64,000 bases of DNA from G963677445 sp963678275 (GTDB lineage Bacteria > Bacteroidota > Ignavibacteria > Ignavibacteriales > Melioribacteraceae), in assembly GCA_963678275.1 (NCBI GenBank), contig OY782765.1, positions 310,001 through 374,000 of the forward strand, read 5' to 3'. The notes under the pieces are model-generated. The model did no database searches and was not told the DNA's origin. It saw only the letters and a list, made by a program, of their open reading frames with translations. Of the stretch, positions 25,722-33,727 are shown one piece after another (position 1 is the stretch's first letter; every line of letters starts with the position of its first letter). A program made the translations under genes and the position numbers.

Positions 25722-26663
25722 ATGGAAGAGTCAAAAAGTTATCTGCCGGTAAAAATTGATGGGAAATGGGGATATATAAATCGTGAAAAAAAGATTGTTA
25801 TAAAACCGGAATATGATAAGGCATTCGATTTCACCAAAGATCGTGCCCCGGTAGAACTAAATGGCCGATACAGGGTGATCAATTCCACAGGAGAATTTGC
25901 ATTTAGTGATTCATATGATGACATTAATGTTGATGAAAATGGTTTATGCCGTGTGAAATCCGGTGACAAATATTCGATTCTTGACAAAAATGGAAAACCT
26001 CTGCTTGATGAATTTTATGATCATATCGGTTATTTATCAGAAGACAGCTATAGCATTTGTAAAAATAAGAAATATGGATTTATCGATAAAAATTTGCATC
26101 AAATCATTGACTTTCAGTATGATGCTGCCCAGGAATTCTCGGAAGGACTGGCAGCGGTAAAAAAAGGTGGAAAGTGGGGTTTCATAAACAAAAATAATCT
26201 CATGATCATCGATCCTGTTTATGAAGAAGTTTTTGAGTTTTGCGAATCATTGGCCCCGGTAAAAATAATTGAAAAGTTTCTGTTCTTTAAGAAAAAAGAG
26301 GGGTATGGATTTATTAACAAGTCAGGTCAAATTGTAATTGATCCAATATTTAACTTAACTTTTGGTTTTAGTGAAGGTTTGGCGGAAGTGGAAGATTCCA
26401 ATGATGACTGGGGGTATATAGACCGGTCGGGAAATTATGTAATCGAACCTGAGTTTGTTGACGCGGGGTCATTTTCAAATGGATTGGCGGCTGTATGTCG
26501 CGATTGGAAATTTGGTTATATTGATAAATCAGGAAAAGTTGTTGTGGATTTTATTTATGACTTAGCGCTGGATTTTGATGAGGGGCTTGCAATGGTTGAG
26601 TTGGATGATAAAATAGGGTATATAAACAAAGAAGGAGAATATTTCTGGCCTTTAACTGGATGA
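25722..26663 (+). CDS. WG-repeat protein
   Basis: 313 residues made almost wholly of about nine WG/KWG-type repeats of 30-38 residues, each built on an aromatic-G-[YF]-I-[DN]-[KR] start such as WGYINREKKIVI, YGFIDKNLHQII, WGFINKNNLMII or WGYIDRSGNYVI. The repeats probably form a beta-propeller or solenoid for binding. There is no signal peptide, so it should act in the cytoplasm, unlike many WG proteins. GGAGG lies before the ATG. The next gene starts five bases after its stop, so the two form one unit. Confidence 0.88.
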   Translation: MEESKSYLPVKIDGKWGYINREKKIVIKPEYDKAFDFTKDRAPVELNGRYRVINSTGEFAFSDSYDDINVDENGLCRVKSGDKYSILDKNGKPLLDEFYDHIGYLSEDSYSICKNKKYGFIDKNLHQIIDFQYDAAQEFSEGLAAVKKGGKWGFINKNNLMIIDPVYEEVFEFCESLAPVKIIEKFLFFKKKEGYGFINKSGQIVIDPIFNLTFGFSEGLAEVEDSNDDWGYIDRSGNYVIEPEFVDAGSFSNGLAAVCRDWKFGYIDKSGKVVVDFIYDLALDFDEGLAMVELDDKIGYINKEGEYFWPLTG

Positions 26664-26668
26664 AATGA

Positions 26669-27148
26669 ATGGATAAAGAAAAAAAAGAATTTTTTCTTAA
26701 AGATTACAAGAGACAGAAAGTTTTTGCCGAGTGTGTTTTGCAATATTTTGTGAGCAAATCTGAAATGCTGGCTGAGGTTTTCAAAAATGAAGATAATCCC
26801 CTTTTTATTCTTCAACAGCTCGAAAAGGAAGGTGAATTTAAAAAAGCATATTCCGGCGTAAAAATGATGGTTAATGATTTACTTGAGTGGGGCAGCGGGT
26901 TAAACAGTGAAGAAAAAGATGAAACTAATAAAATTCTGCTGGACAAAAAATTGCCAACTTGTAATCAGATGAGCAATAAAGCTGTAAAAAAGATCAGGCG
27001 CTTTATTATCAGAGGGAAGATACTCAATGATGAGGAATATTACCTTATCAAGAATTTCCTGGATGATGAGGATAATCGTAAAAATTTTGATGCGGATGAG
27101 ATCGAGAGAATTAACTCTCTGATAAGGAATTTCGAAATAAAACAATAA
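26669..27148 (+). CDS. Hypothetical helical charged protein coupled to the WG-repeat gene
   Basis: 159 residues, very rich in Lys, Glu and Asp, predicted wholly alpha-helical and cytoplasmic. No family is recognised. It has one cysteine in the N-terminal helix (AECVLQYF) and one in LPTCNQMS, and no catalytic motif. Its start is five bases after the WG stop. A WG protein followed by a small charged partner could be a binding pair, but this is inference from spacing alone. Confidence 0.55.
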   Translation: MDKEKKEFFLKDYKRQKVFAECVLQYFVSKSEMLAEVFKNEDNPLFILQQLEKEGEFKKAYSGVKMMVNDLLEWGSGLNSEEKDETNKILLDKKLPTCNQMSNKAVKKIRRFIIRGKILNDEEYYLIKNFLDDEDNRKNFDADEIERINSLIRNFEIKQ

Positions 27149-27215
27149 TGCGGATTAGCGAAAAACTTCCGGGATTTATATCCTCCTTTTTAACTTTATC
27201 TTTCTCTGGACAAAT

Positions 27216-27809
27216 TTATTTCTCACACCACTCATTGATGATCCTTTCCAGTTCCTCGTCGGGGAGCTCGCTTTTGTCGTACATTCCCGCTTCGCGGCGC
27301 TGGCGCATGGCTTCGTAAAGGATTACGGCATTGGCTACTGAGACGTTAAGACTCTGGATGAGTCCGAACATGGGGATGTAGAATATCTCATCCGCGAGGT
27401 CGGCCGCTTCATTCGAGACACCACGGTGTTCATTGCCGAGTACGAAGGCGACTTTCTGAGTCATATCAATTTTATAAAGATCGACAGCGTCGGGGCGGAG
27501 CAGGCTGGCGTAAATTTTAAAACCCTGTTGCCTGAGGGTGGTGTAACATTCCTCGGTCGATACAAATTTTTCCTTTTCAACCCACTTTTTCGCCGAGGAG
27601 GAGGAGACTTTGCTGATCTTTGGGAATTCTTCATTGTTATAAAGCAGACTCACCCTGGGCACTCCCGCGGCGTCGCAGGTGCGGAATATTGCGCTTACGT
27701 TATGAGGGTCATGAATATTTTCCATCACCACTTTCAGTCCATGCTGGCGGGAACGGACGGTGCGTTCTATTTTTGCTACTCTTTCTTCTGTTCTGAATTG
27801 TTTCATCAT
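27216..27809 (-). CDS. trmH: TrmH-type tRNA/rRNA 2'-O-methyltransferase (SpoU family)
   Basis: 197 residues. The SPOUT motifs are present: NIHDPHNVSAIFRTCDAAGV (motif 1, with catalytic Arg), VLGNEHRGVS (motif 2) and IPMFGLIQSLNVSVANAV (motif 3, the knot). It methylates a ribose 2'-hydroxyl using SAM. The short length and the C-terminal RREAGMYDKSELP helix fit the TrmH branch (guanosine-18 of tRNA), though the exact target is an inference. No Shine-Dalgarno sequence precedes the start. Confidence 0.85.
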   Translation of the reverse strand: MMKQFRTEERVAKIERTVRSRQHGLKVVMENIHDPHNVSAIFRTCDAAGVPRVSLLYNNEEFPKISKVSSSSAKKWVEKEKFVSTEECYTTLRQQGFKIYASLLRPDAVDLYKIDMTQKVAFVLGNEHRGVSNEAADLADEIFYIPMFGLIQSLNVSVANAVILYEAMRQRREAGMYDKSELPDEELERIINEWCEK

Positions 27810-28709
27810 TGTTTTTAATTTTTATACCAGGTTTTTGTTTAATCCCTTTCGGGGAGTTATTTTTCTAAGGCTATAAGTCGAAGTCGAAATCGTATTAGCG
27901 GCAGGAACTTTGTCCTTAAGCAGTCAAATTCTACGCAAAATTGTGAAATTTTTGGAGACAATTCGAATTGTAGTTTTTTTTTACTGAGCTCTGTTGATCC
28001 CCTACAGGGATTTATCCTTTACTACCCCATGAGGACGTTCCGCAATAATGCTGCTTCTCCAAAGCAGTTTCGATTCAAAAAATATATTCCTGGGAAAACC
28101 AATTCGTCATTCGTCATTCGTAATTCGTAATTCCTCATTGTTTCCGGCTTGCCGGTTGATGATTACGATTATGATTATTCCGTTAGCAGTAAAATTCTAC
28201 GCAAAATGGCAAAATTTTATTTGACCATCAATTTACCGGGGAATTCTGTCGTCCCTGGCGGGACTTTTGATCAACTTCTCAACTTATTTCCCCACAATGA
28301 ATTGCGGGGCTATTATCTGTCGTCCCTGACGGGACTTTTTTTGGATTTTAAAGTTATCTTAAAGAAAAATTGCTGGTTTTTATCTCTTCACTCTCCACTT
28401 ACTACTTTTTACTTCTGGCTTGCCAGTCTATGATTACTCCGTCAGCAGTTAAATTCTACGCAAAATGGCAAAATTTTTGGCATCAATTCGAATTGTAGTT
28501 TTTTTACTGAGCTCTGTTGATTCCCTACAGGGATTTATCCTTTACTACCCCATGGGGACGTTCAGCAATAATGCTGCTTCTCCAAAGCAGTTTCGATTCA
28601 AAAAATATATTCTTGGGAAAACCAATTCGTAATTCGTCATTCGTAATTCCTCATTGTTTCCGGCTTGCCAGTTTATGATTATGATTACGATTAAGATTGT
28701 GATTTTAAA
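27810..28709. repeat. Gene-free DNA with a duplicated repeat of about 250 bases
   Basis: Two direct copies, about 27925-28180 and 28448-28695, are roughly 90 percent identical. Each runs from CAAATTCTACGC or TAAATTCTACGC through ACTGAGCTCTGTTGAT, CCTACAGGGATTTATCC and CCAAAGCAGTTTCGATTC to ATTCGTAATTCCTCATTG. Both end in degenerate heptamers (ATTCGTC/ATTCGTA). Between them GTCCCTGGCGGGAC and GTCCCTGACGGGAC occur at about 28250 and 28322. The TAAATTCTACGCAAAATGGC module is shared with the large composite repeats. An open frame at 28149-28433 crosses these repeats and is not credible. Confidence 0.75.
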
Positions 28710-28934
28710 TCATTTGTTGAAGATAAGTTTATATACTATTGTATTTCCTTTTTTACGGGCGCGGTCCACGAGGATTTCGGTATCTTCGGGGATATTGGAA
28801 TAATAACGGAGGAGATCGACAGCGTTAGTAATCGCTTCCTCCTCATGATGAGCCCAGCTCTCGCAACCATTAATCGAGGGCACTTCGGCGGTGAATCCGT
28901 CACCGGTATTTTTAACGATCAGATCGAGGACCAA
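28710..28934 (-). CDS. HicB-like small protein, no HicA partner
   Basis: 74 residues. The segment GDGFTAEVPSINGCESWAHHEEEAITNAVDLLRYY matches the partial RNase-H-like fold of HicB antitoxins. There is no DNA-binding tail of HTH or ribbon type and no HicA toxin gene nearby, so this is an orphan HicB-type domain. The start is TTG at 28934, three bases after the deoC stop, so it is translated as the last gene of the ymdB-to-deoC chain. Function unknown. Confidence 0.65.
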   Translation of the reverse strand: MVLDLIVKNTGDGFTAEVPSINGCESWAHHEEEAITNAVDLLRYYSNIPEDTEILVDRARKKGNTIVYKLIFNK

Positions 28935-28937
28935 TTG

Positions 28938-29786
28938 TCACTTCCCGGTGACTATCTTAACGCTCGCGCTCGCGCCTATACGATCGGCTCCGCTTTCGAT
29001 CATCTTCGCGGCATCCTCATGACTCCTGATACCTCCTGAAGCTTTTACGCCGACCGCGCTTCCGACCACATAACGCATCAGCGCGATATCACCGGCAGTG
29101 GCGCCGCCTTTACTGAAACCTGTAGAGGTTTTTACAAAATCAGCTTTAGCCGATTTTGCTATCAGGCAGGCTTTCACTTTTTCTTCATCTGTCAGAAGAG
29201 CGGTTTCTATTATTACTTTTGTTATCGCCCGATATTTTTTTGTGGCGAGCGCTACCTGGTTAATATCGTTGAAAACATAATCAAATTTACCTGATTTGAG
29301 CATTCCTATATTTATGACCATGTCAAGTTCGGTCGCTCCGTTTTCAAGAGCTTCATCGGCTTCTTTTCTTTTTATAGAAGTGCTGTTGGCGCCAAGCGGA
29401 AAACCAATTACAGTGCAAACCTTAACCGGAGTTCCTTTTAAGAGGCTGCTGCATAAAGGCACAAAGGAGGGATTAACACAAACAGACGCGAAGTTATATT
29501 GCTTTGCTTCGGCGCATAACTGCCGGATATCATCCTCGGTAGCTTCAGGTTTCAGGATTGTATGATCAATCATTCTCGCAAGATGGCTGTTGCCGATTTC
29601 ATTGCCCACACCGGGTCCGGCAGCGATGCGCGCCGCTCCGTTCTGAATAATATTATTTACAGCTTCCGGCTGTTCAACAACGCTCCTTTCCCATCCCGAA
29701 CAGGTGCTAACATTAAAAAGATGGTCATATAATGATTTTTCTGTAAATACCTGCGAAACTACTTTATCAATCAGCGCATTATGCAT
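28938..29786 (-). CDS. deoC: Deoxyribose-phosphate aldolase
   Basis: 282 residues. It cleaves 2-deoxyribose 5-phosphate to glyceraldehyde 3-phosphate and acetaldehyde. The Schiff-base Lys219 is in VKTSTGF, the activating Asp155 in ELDMVINIG, and the second lysine in GVKASGGIRS. The family core starts near residue 70 (LARMIDHTILKP). About 65 residues precede it, including SGWERSVVEQPEAVNN, an extension seen in some longer DeoC proteins. It lies 17 bases after folD. Confidence 0.93.
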   Translation of the reverse strand: MHNALIDKVVSQVFTEKSLYDHLFNVSTCSGWERSVVEQPEAVNNIIQNGAARIAAGPGVGNEIGNSHLARMIDHTILKPEATEDDIRQLCAEAKQYNFASVCVNPSFVPLCSSLLKGTPVKVCTVIGFPLGANSTSIKRKEADEALENGATELDMVINIGMLKSGKFDYVFNDINQVALATKKYRAITKVIIETALLTDEEKVKACLIAKSAKADFVKTSTGFSKGGATAGDIALMRYVVGSAVGVKASGGIRSHEDAAKMIESGADRIGASASVKIVTGK

Positions 29787-29803
29787 AACAAATCCGTTTA
29801 AAA

Positions 29804-30685
29804 TTATTTACCGGTTATTTTTTTGAAAGCTTTATATGTGTTGTTCAGAAGCATGGTGATTGTCATGGGACCGACTCCGCGGGGAACAGGAGTTATCCAT
29901 GAAGCTTTTTCAGAAACTTCATCAAATTTTACATCACCAACCACTTTATATCCCTTTTCCATTTCAGGCGCGTCAACTCTGTTTATACCCACATCAATAA
30001 CGACGGCATTTTCCTTTACCATATCGGCTGTGATCATCTCAGCGCGTCCGATAGCCGCGATGAGAATATCGGCCTGCCGGGTAATAGCTGCGAGGTCGGG
30101 CGCGGCTGAGTGGGCAATTGTTACAATCGCGTTGGCGCCATCCCGTTTCTGTACCAACAGGTTAGCGACCGGTTTACCAACTATGTTACTCCTTCCGACC
30201 ACTACCACATGTTTGCCCCGGGTCGGGATGTCATATCTTTTTAACAGCTCCACAATGCCAAAAGGTGTGCAGGGGAAAAAAGTATCATTCCCGATAACCA
30301 AATTACCGACGCTTACAGGATGGAAACCATCAACATCTTTTGCCGGGTCAATCGCGTTAATAATTACATTTTCATCTATATGGTCGGGAAGGGGAAGCTG
30401 AACAAGAATTCCATGGAATTTTTCATCGGCATTATATTTATTGACAATGTTTAAAAGTTCTTCCTGAGATATTTCGGATGGTAAATTGAGCTGTTCAGAA
30501 AGCATCCCGATTTTGGCGCAGGCTTTATTTTTCATTTTTACATATATCTGGGACGCGGGATCAGCTCCTACGAGTATTGTTACGAGTCCCGGTACCATTT
30601 CGCCGGCTTCTTTTAAGGGTAAAACTTTTTCTGCCAATTCCTGGCGGATTTCATCTGAAACTTTTTTTCCGTCAATTAAATTCAT
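29804..30685 (-). CDS. folD: Bifunctional methylenetetrahydrofolate dehydrogenase/cyclohydrolase
   Basis: 293 residues, the usual FolD length. It interconverts 5,10-methylene-, 5,10-methenyl- and 10-formyl-tetrahydrofolate in the cytoplasm. Tyr48 and Lys52 of the Y-V-x2-K active site lie in SQIYVKMKNKAC. The signature GRSNIVGKPVANLL binds NADP, and the closing motif TPVPRGVGPMTITMLL is intact. Its ATG overlaps the stop of the upstream DNA methyltransferase by four bases. Confidence 0.95.
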   Translation of the reverse strand: MNLIDGKKVSDEIRQELAEKVLPLKEAGEMVPGLVTILVGADPASQIYVKMKNKACAKIGMLSEQLNLPSEISQEELLNIVNKYNADEKFHGILVQLPLPDHIDENVIINAIDPAKDVDGFHPVSVGNLVIGNDTFFPCTPFGIVELLKRYDIPTRGKHVVVVGRSNIVGKPVANLLVQKRDGANAIVTIAHSAAPDLAAITRQADILIAAIGRAEMITADMVKENAVVIDVGINRVDAPEMEKGYKVVGDVKFDEVSEKASWITPVPRGVGPMTITMLLNNTYKAFKKITGK

Positions 30686-31686
30686 TCAGTTCCCGGTTCT
30701 TCATTTGGTGTTATTATATTATATTTTTCGAGCAGGTAGTCCTGCAGTTTTTTATCTTCCAATATTTCATTATGGAAGGGATTGGATGTTTGCCATCCTG
30801 TTTTTCCAAATTTACGAAAATTTTCAAGACGACGTACCGAAATTTCACAATAAAGTGGATTTATATCAATAGTAAAACAATTTCTCTTTAATTTTTCAGC
30901 CGCGAGAAGTGTGGTGCCGGCATGGGCGAAAAAATCGAGAACCATATCTCCTTCATTACTCGAGACATTAATGATTCTTTCAATTGCCTTCAGAGGTTTT
31001 TGCGCGTAACATCCTGAAACATTTTCTTCCATAAGATGAAATACCTGCTGAATATCAATCCAGACATTTCCGGCCCTTATATATTCCGATTTGCTTCTTT
31101 CAATGTTTTCTGTAAGTTTACCCCCGACTTCCTTGTAATATCCTTTTAATACTTTTGGTATATCAGTATATACCGATTCTATATTAAAGCGGGGATTGCC
31201 TTTTACGTAATAGAGCAGCTCCTGCCTGACAGCCATCCAGTTTTTCTGAGTTCCGTAACCTCTCTGGTTTCGCATGGTAATAAAGCTTCGTGAATCAAAT
31301 CCGCTATTTTCCATCATTATGATAAAACGGGCGAAAGGTTCGAAATGAGAGGTTTGATCCGCTCCCAGCCAGATATAAAAACCGGAATTATTTTTTAACA
31401 GGCTGTAAGTCAGGTCTACCCAACCCGAGCACCAGTCGATGAATTTTTCGGGAGCGCTTTTTTTAAAGGCAACTAAATTATAAGGTGGATCCTGAATGGC
31501 CAGGCTTGCCTTGCTATTACCGGCCAGATTTCCGATCTTTTCCCGCTCATCAACGCTGAGACACGCGACAGTATGTCTATTCTGAGGGTCTTTCCAAATA
31601 TCACCCTCCCGAAAACGGCAATAAGGCATTAACAGCTCATTAAGCTGTTTATCTTTATCGAGCCGCGGCAATGAAAATTTTATCAT
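30682..31686 (-). CDS. Solitary site-specific DNA methyltransferase, DPPY type
   Basis: 334 residues. The catalytic motif is QDPPYNL (Asp66-Tyr69), followed late in the protein (about residue 250) by the SAM-binding motif DFFAHAGTTLLAAEKLKRNCFTIDINP. This is the beta-class order used by many N6-adenine and N4-cytosine methyltransferases. No restriction enzyme is beside it; instead it sits between ymdB and folD in a housekeeping operon, overlapping folD by four bases and abutting ymdB. That placement suggests an epigenetic role or a fixed orphan. The target sequence cannot be told from here. Confidence 0.85.
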   Translation of the reverse strand: MIKFSLPRLDKDKQLNELLMPYCRFREGDIWKDPQNRHTVACLSVDEREKIGNLAGNSKASLAIQDPPYNLVAFKKSAPEKFIDWCSGWVDLTYSLLKNNSGFYIWLGADQTSHFEPFARFIIMMENSGFDSRSFITMRNQRGYGTQKNWMAVRQELLYYVKGNPRFNIESVYTDIPKVLKGYYKEVGGKLTENIERSKSEYIRAGNVWIDIQQVFHLMEENVSGCYAQKPLKAIERIINVSSNEGDMVLDFFAHAGTTLLAAEKLKRNCFTIDINPLYCEISVRRLENFRKFGKTGWQTSNPFHNEILEDKKLQDYLLEKYNIITPNEEPGTE

Positions 31687-32490
31687 CTATCCTTCAGAGG
31701 TTTTCTCAAACTCGGGGATCATTATTCTTTCAATTTCTTTAGCTTTTCCCGTTTCGGCGTTCACTTTAACAAATATTCCGCAGAGATGCCTCTGGTTATT
31801 CGCGGTCTGGTATTTTTGCGGAGTCTGGTAAATAAAACGATTCATGGCCGCTTCTGTTTTCATTCCGATAACCGAATCATAAGGACCTGTCATCCCAACA
31901 TCGGTAATATATGCCAGACCTTTAGGGAAAATTCTTTCATCAGCCGTTTGAATATGGGTATGAGTTCCGGCAAGAACACTGACTCTGCCGTCAATATGAT
32001 TAGCCATGGCAAGCTTTTCGGCAGTTGCTTCGGCATGAAAATCGACAAAAACCACTTTGGTTTCATCAAGTATTTTTTTAAGCGCCCAATCGATTCCCCT
32101 GAAAGGGCAGTCGATAACAGGCATAAAAGCGCGTCCCTGCAGACTTGCTACTCCGACTTTTCCTTTGGGTGTGTCTATTATTATAAAACCTTTTCCGTAC
32201 GTTCCGATGGGGTAATTCAAAGGACGGAGAGAGCGGGGTTCCACCTTTAGGTAATCCTGCGACTGACTTCGGTCCCAGGTATGGTTGCCTCCTGTGATTA
32301 CCTTTACATTCAGCCCGAAAAGCAGTTTGCCTTCCTTTTCTGTGCAGCCTTTGCCATCCGCGGCGTTTTCGCCATTCGCGATTAGTACATCCGCTTTATA
32401 TTTTTTTTCGAGGCCGGGCAGCCAGGTCTGAACCATTTCCAGTCCCGGTTTTCCAACTATATCGCCGATAAAGAGAATATTTATATCCAT
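31687..32490 (-). CDS. ymdB: YmdB-type metallophosphoesterase
   Basis: 267 residues. Motifs of the TIGR00282/YmdB family: NILFIGDIVGKPG, IANGENAADGKGCT, ITGGNHTWDRSQ, VDFHAEATAEKLA and LAGTHTHIQTADE, giving the binuclear metal site. Family members hydrolyse 2',3'-cyclic nucleotides and influence RNA stability and developmental choices in Bacillus. It is first in the chain ymdB, DNA methyltransferase, folD, deoC, HicB-like, all minus strand with gaps of 0-17 bases or overlaps. Confidence 0.92.
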   Translation of the reverse strand: MDINILFIGDIVGKPGLEMVQTWLPGLEKKYKADVLIANGENAADGKGCTEKEGKLLFGLNVKVITGGNHTWDRSQSQDYLKVEPRSLRPLNYPIGTYGKGFIIIDTPKGKVGVASLQGRAFMPVIDCPFRGIDWALKKILDETKVVFVDFHAEATAEKLAMANHIDGRVSVLAGTHTHIQTADERIFPKGLAYITDVGMTGPYDSVIGMKTEAAMNRFIYQTPQKYQTANNQRHLCGIFVKVNAETGKAKEIERIMIPEFEKTSEG

Positions 32491-32959
32491 AAGCCTTGTC
32501 AGATTAAAAGGCCAAATATAAAGAAATATGGTTTTAGAATAAAGGATAACCTGCCGGGTAAGGAGGTATTTGTTTTAAACCGAAAAATATAATAATTTAT
32601 TTTAAGGATTAATTAGTATTGATACCGGGATGACTCCCTGGTATTTTAAATGTTTTTTACCAGTTTATGAGATGATGATTGTGATACCAGGTTACTTAAT
32701 AATTGTTTTGTCTTTTTATGGCTGAATAATGAAATGAGAATAATAATCTTTGGTGAGCATACTTACACTCATAGAATATCGCACTGTGGAAAAAGTGGTA
32801 ATTGTAATCGAACTCTGAAAAATTTTAGAGGAAATGGCCGGGTTAAAGATGATTACAATAACGAGTAAGATTTTTGAATTCAAATTTCATGTTGATTCCG
32901 CTCCTGCTGGTTAAGAAGATAAGTTTTAAAATTCCATAAATAAACTTAGGGAGGCTTTG
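32491..32959. other. Intergenic region between divergent units
   Basis: About 470 bases with no gene. It must hold the promoter of the ymdB chain (minus) and of the NicO/TauE-like gene (plus). No structured element was recognised. Confidence 0.4.
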
Positions 32960-33673
32960 ATGTCCTCTGAACTCTATCTTCTGGTTGTTACAGCCGCGTC
33001 GGTCGGTTTTTTTCACACTCTTTTCGGACCTGATCATTACCTGCCATTTATTGTTATGGCAAAATCGGGGGAGTGGTCATTAAAGAAAACGGCGCTGGTT
33101 ACATTTCTTTGCGGATTAGGGCATGTGCTGGGATCGGTTGTTCTCGGTATTATTGGTATAAGTCTGGGGATCGCGATTGGCAATATTGAAATATTCGAAT
33201 CATTCCGGGGAAACCTGGCGGCCTGGGCATTTATAGCTTTTGGATTCGTTTATATGACCTGGGGGATAAGAAGAGGGGTAAGAAATAAGCCGCATAGTCA
33301 TTTTCACCATCATGGCGATGGTGTTTATCACGAGCACAGTCATTCACACACAGATGAGCACTCACACCCGCATACCGATCAGCATGAGAAAAAAATGACT
33401 CCCTGGATACTATTTACGATATTTGTTCTTGGTCCCTGCGAACCGCTGATTCCAATACTCATGTATCCGGCGGCGTCCCAAAGCGTCGGGGGACTGATTA
33501 TTGTCACATTTGTTTTTGCTTTTACAACTATTCTGACCATGCTTGTGATTGTAACGGCTTCAATTTTCGGAATTAATTTTCTGCCTGTAAAAAAAATGGA
33601 GAGATTCAGTCACGCTCTCGCGGGAGGAACAATTCTGCTTTGCGGTATATCGATTCAGTTTTTGGGATTATAA
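32960..33673 (+). CDS. NicO/TauE-like membrane exporter with histidine-rich loop
   Basis: 237 residues from the ATG at 32960, with GGGAGG upstream. Six hydrophobic segments lie in two groups of three. The first helix region has the charged motif FGPDHYLPF, resembling the HxxxxDH-type motif of NicO/RcnA nickel-cobalt transporters. The central loop (about 110-147) is packed with histidines (HSHFHHHGDG, HEHSHSHTDEHSHPHTDQHE), and a GPCEPLIPILM motif begins the second half. It most likely moves a divalent metal. Pfam families UreH/TauE-SafE share this fold, so the exact family is uncertain. Confidence 0.72.
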   Translation: MSSELYLLVVTAASVGFFHTLFGPDHYLPFIVMAKSGEWSLKKTALVTFLCGLGHVLGSVVLGIIGISLGIAIGNIEIFESFRGNLAAWAFIAFGFVYMTWGIRRGVRNKPHSHFHHHGDGVYHEHSHSHTDEHSHPHTDQHEKKMTPWILFTIFVLGPCEPLIPILMYPAASQSVGGLIIVTFVFAFTTILTMLVIVTASIFGINFLPVKKMERFSHALAGGTILLCGISIQFLGL

Positions 33674-33674
33674 C

Positions 33675-33706
33675 AAAAAACCCCGGAATAAATCCGGGGC
33701 CTTTTC
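33675..33706. terminator. Bidirectional terminator between convergent genes
   Basis: ACCCCGGA and TCCGGGGC flank a short loop, with A6 on the left and T4 on the right. It lies right after the transporter stop and 22 bases past the LamG-gene stop. Confidence 0.85.
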
Positions 33707-33727
33707 ATTTATTTCGTTTGTTCAGGA

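Noticed and set aside
28149..28433. Open frame of 94 codons in the repeat region
   Set aside because: It crosses the duplicated repeat and the heptamer array and has no homologous feel or start signal.
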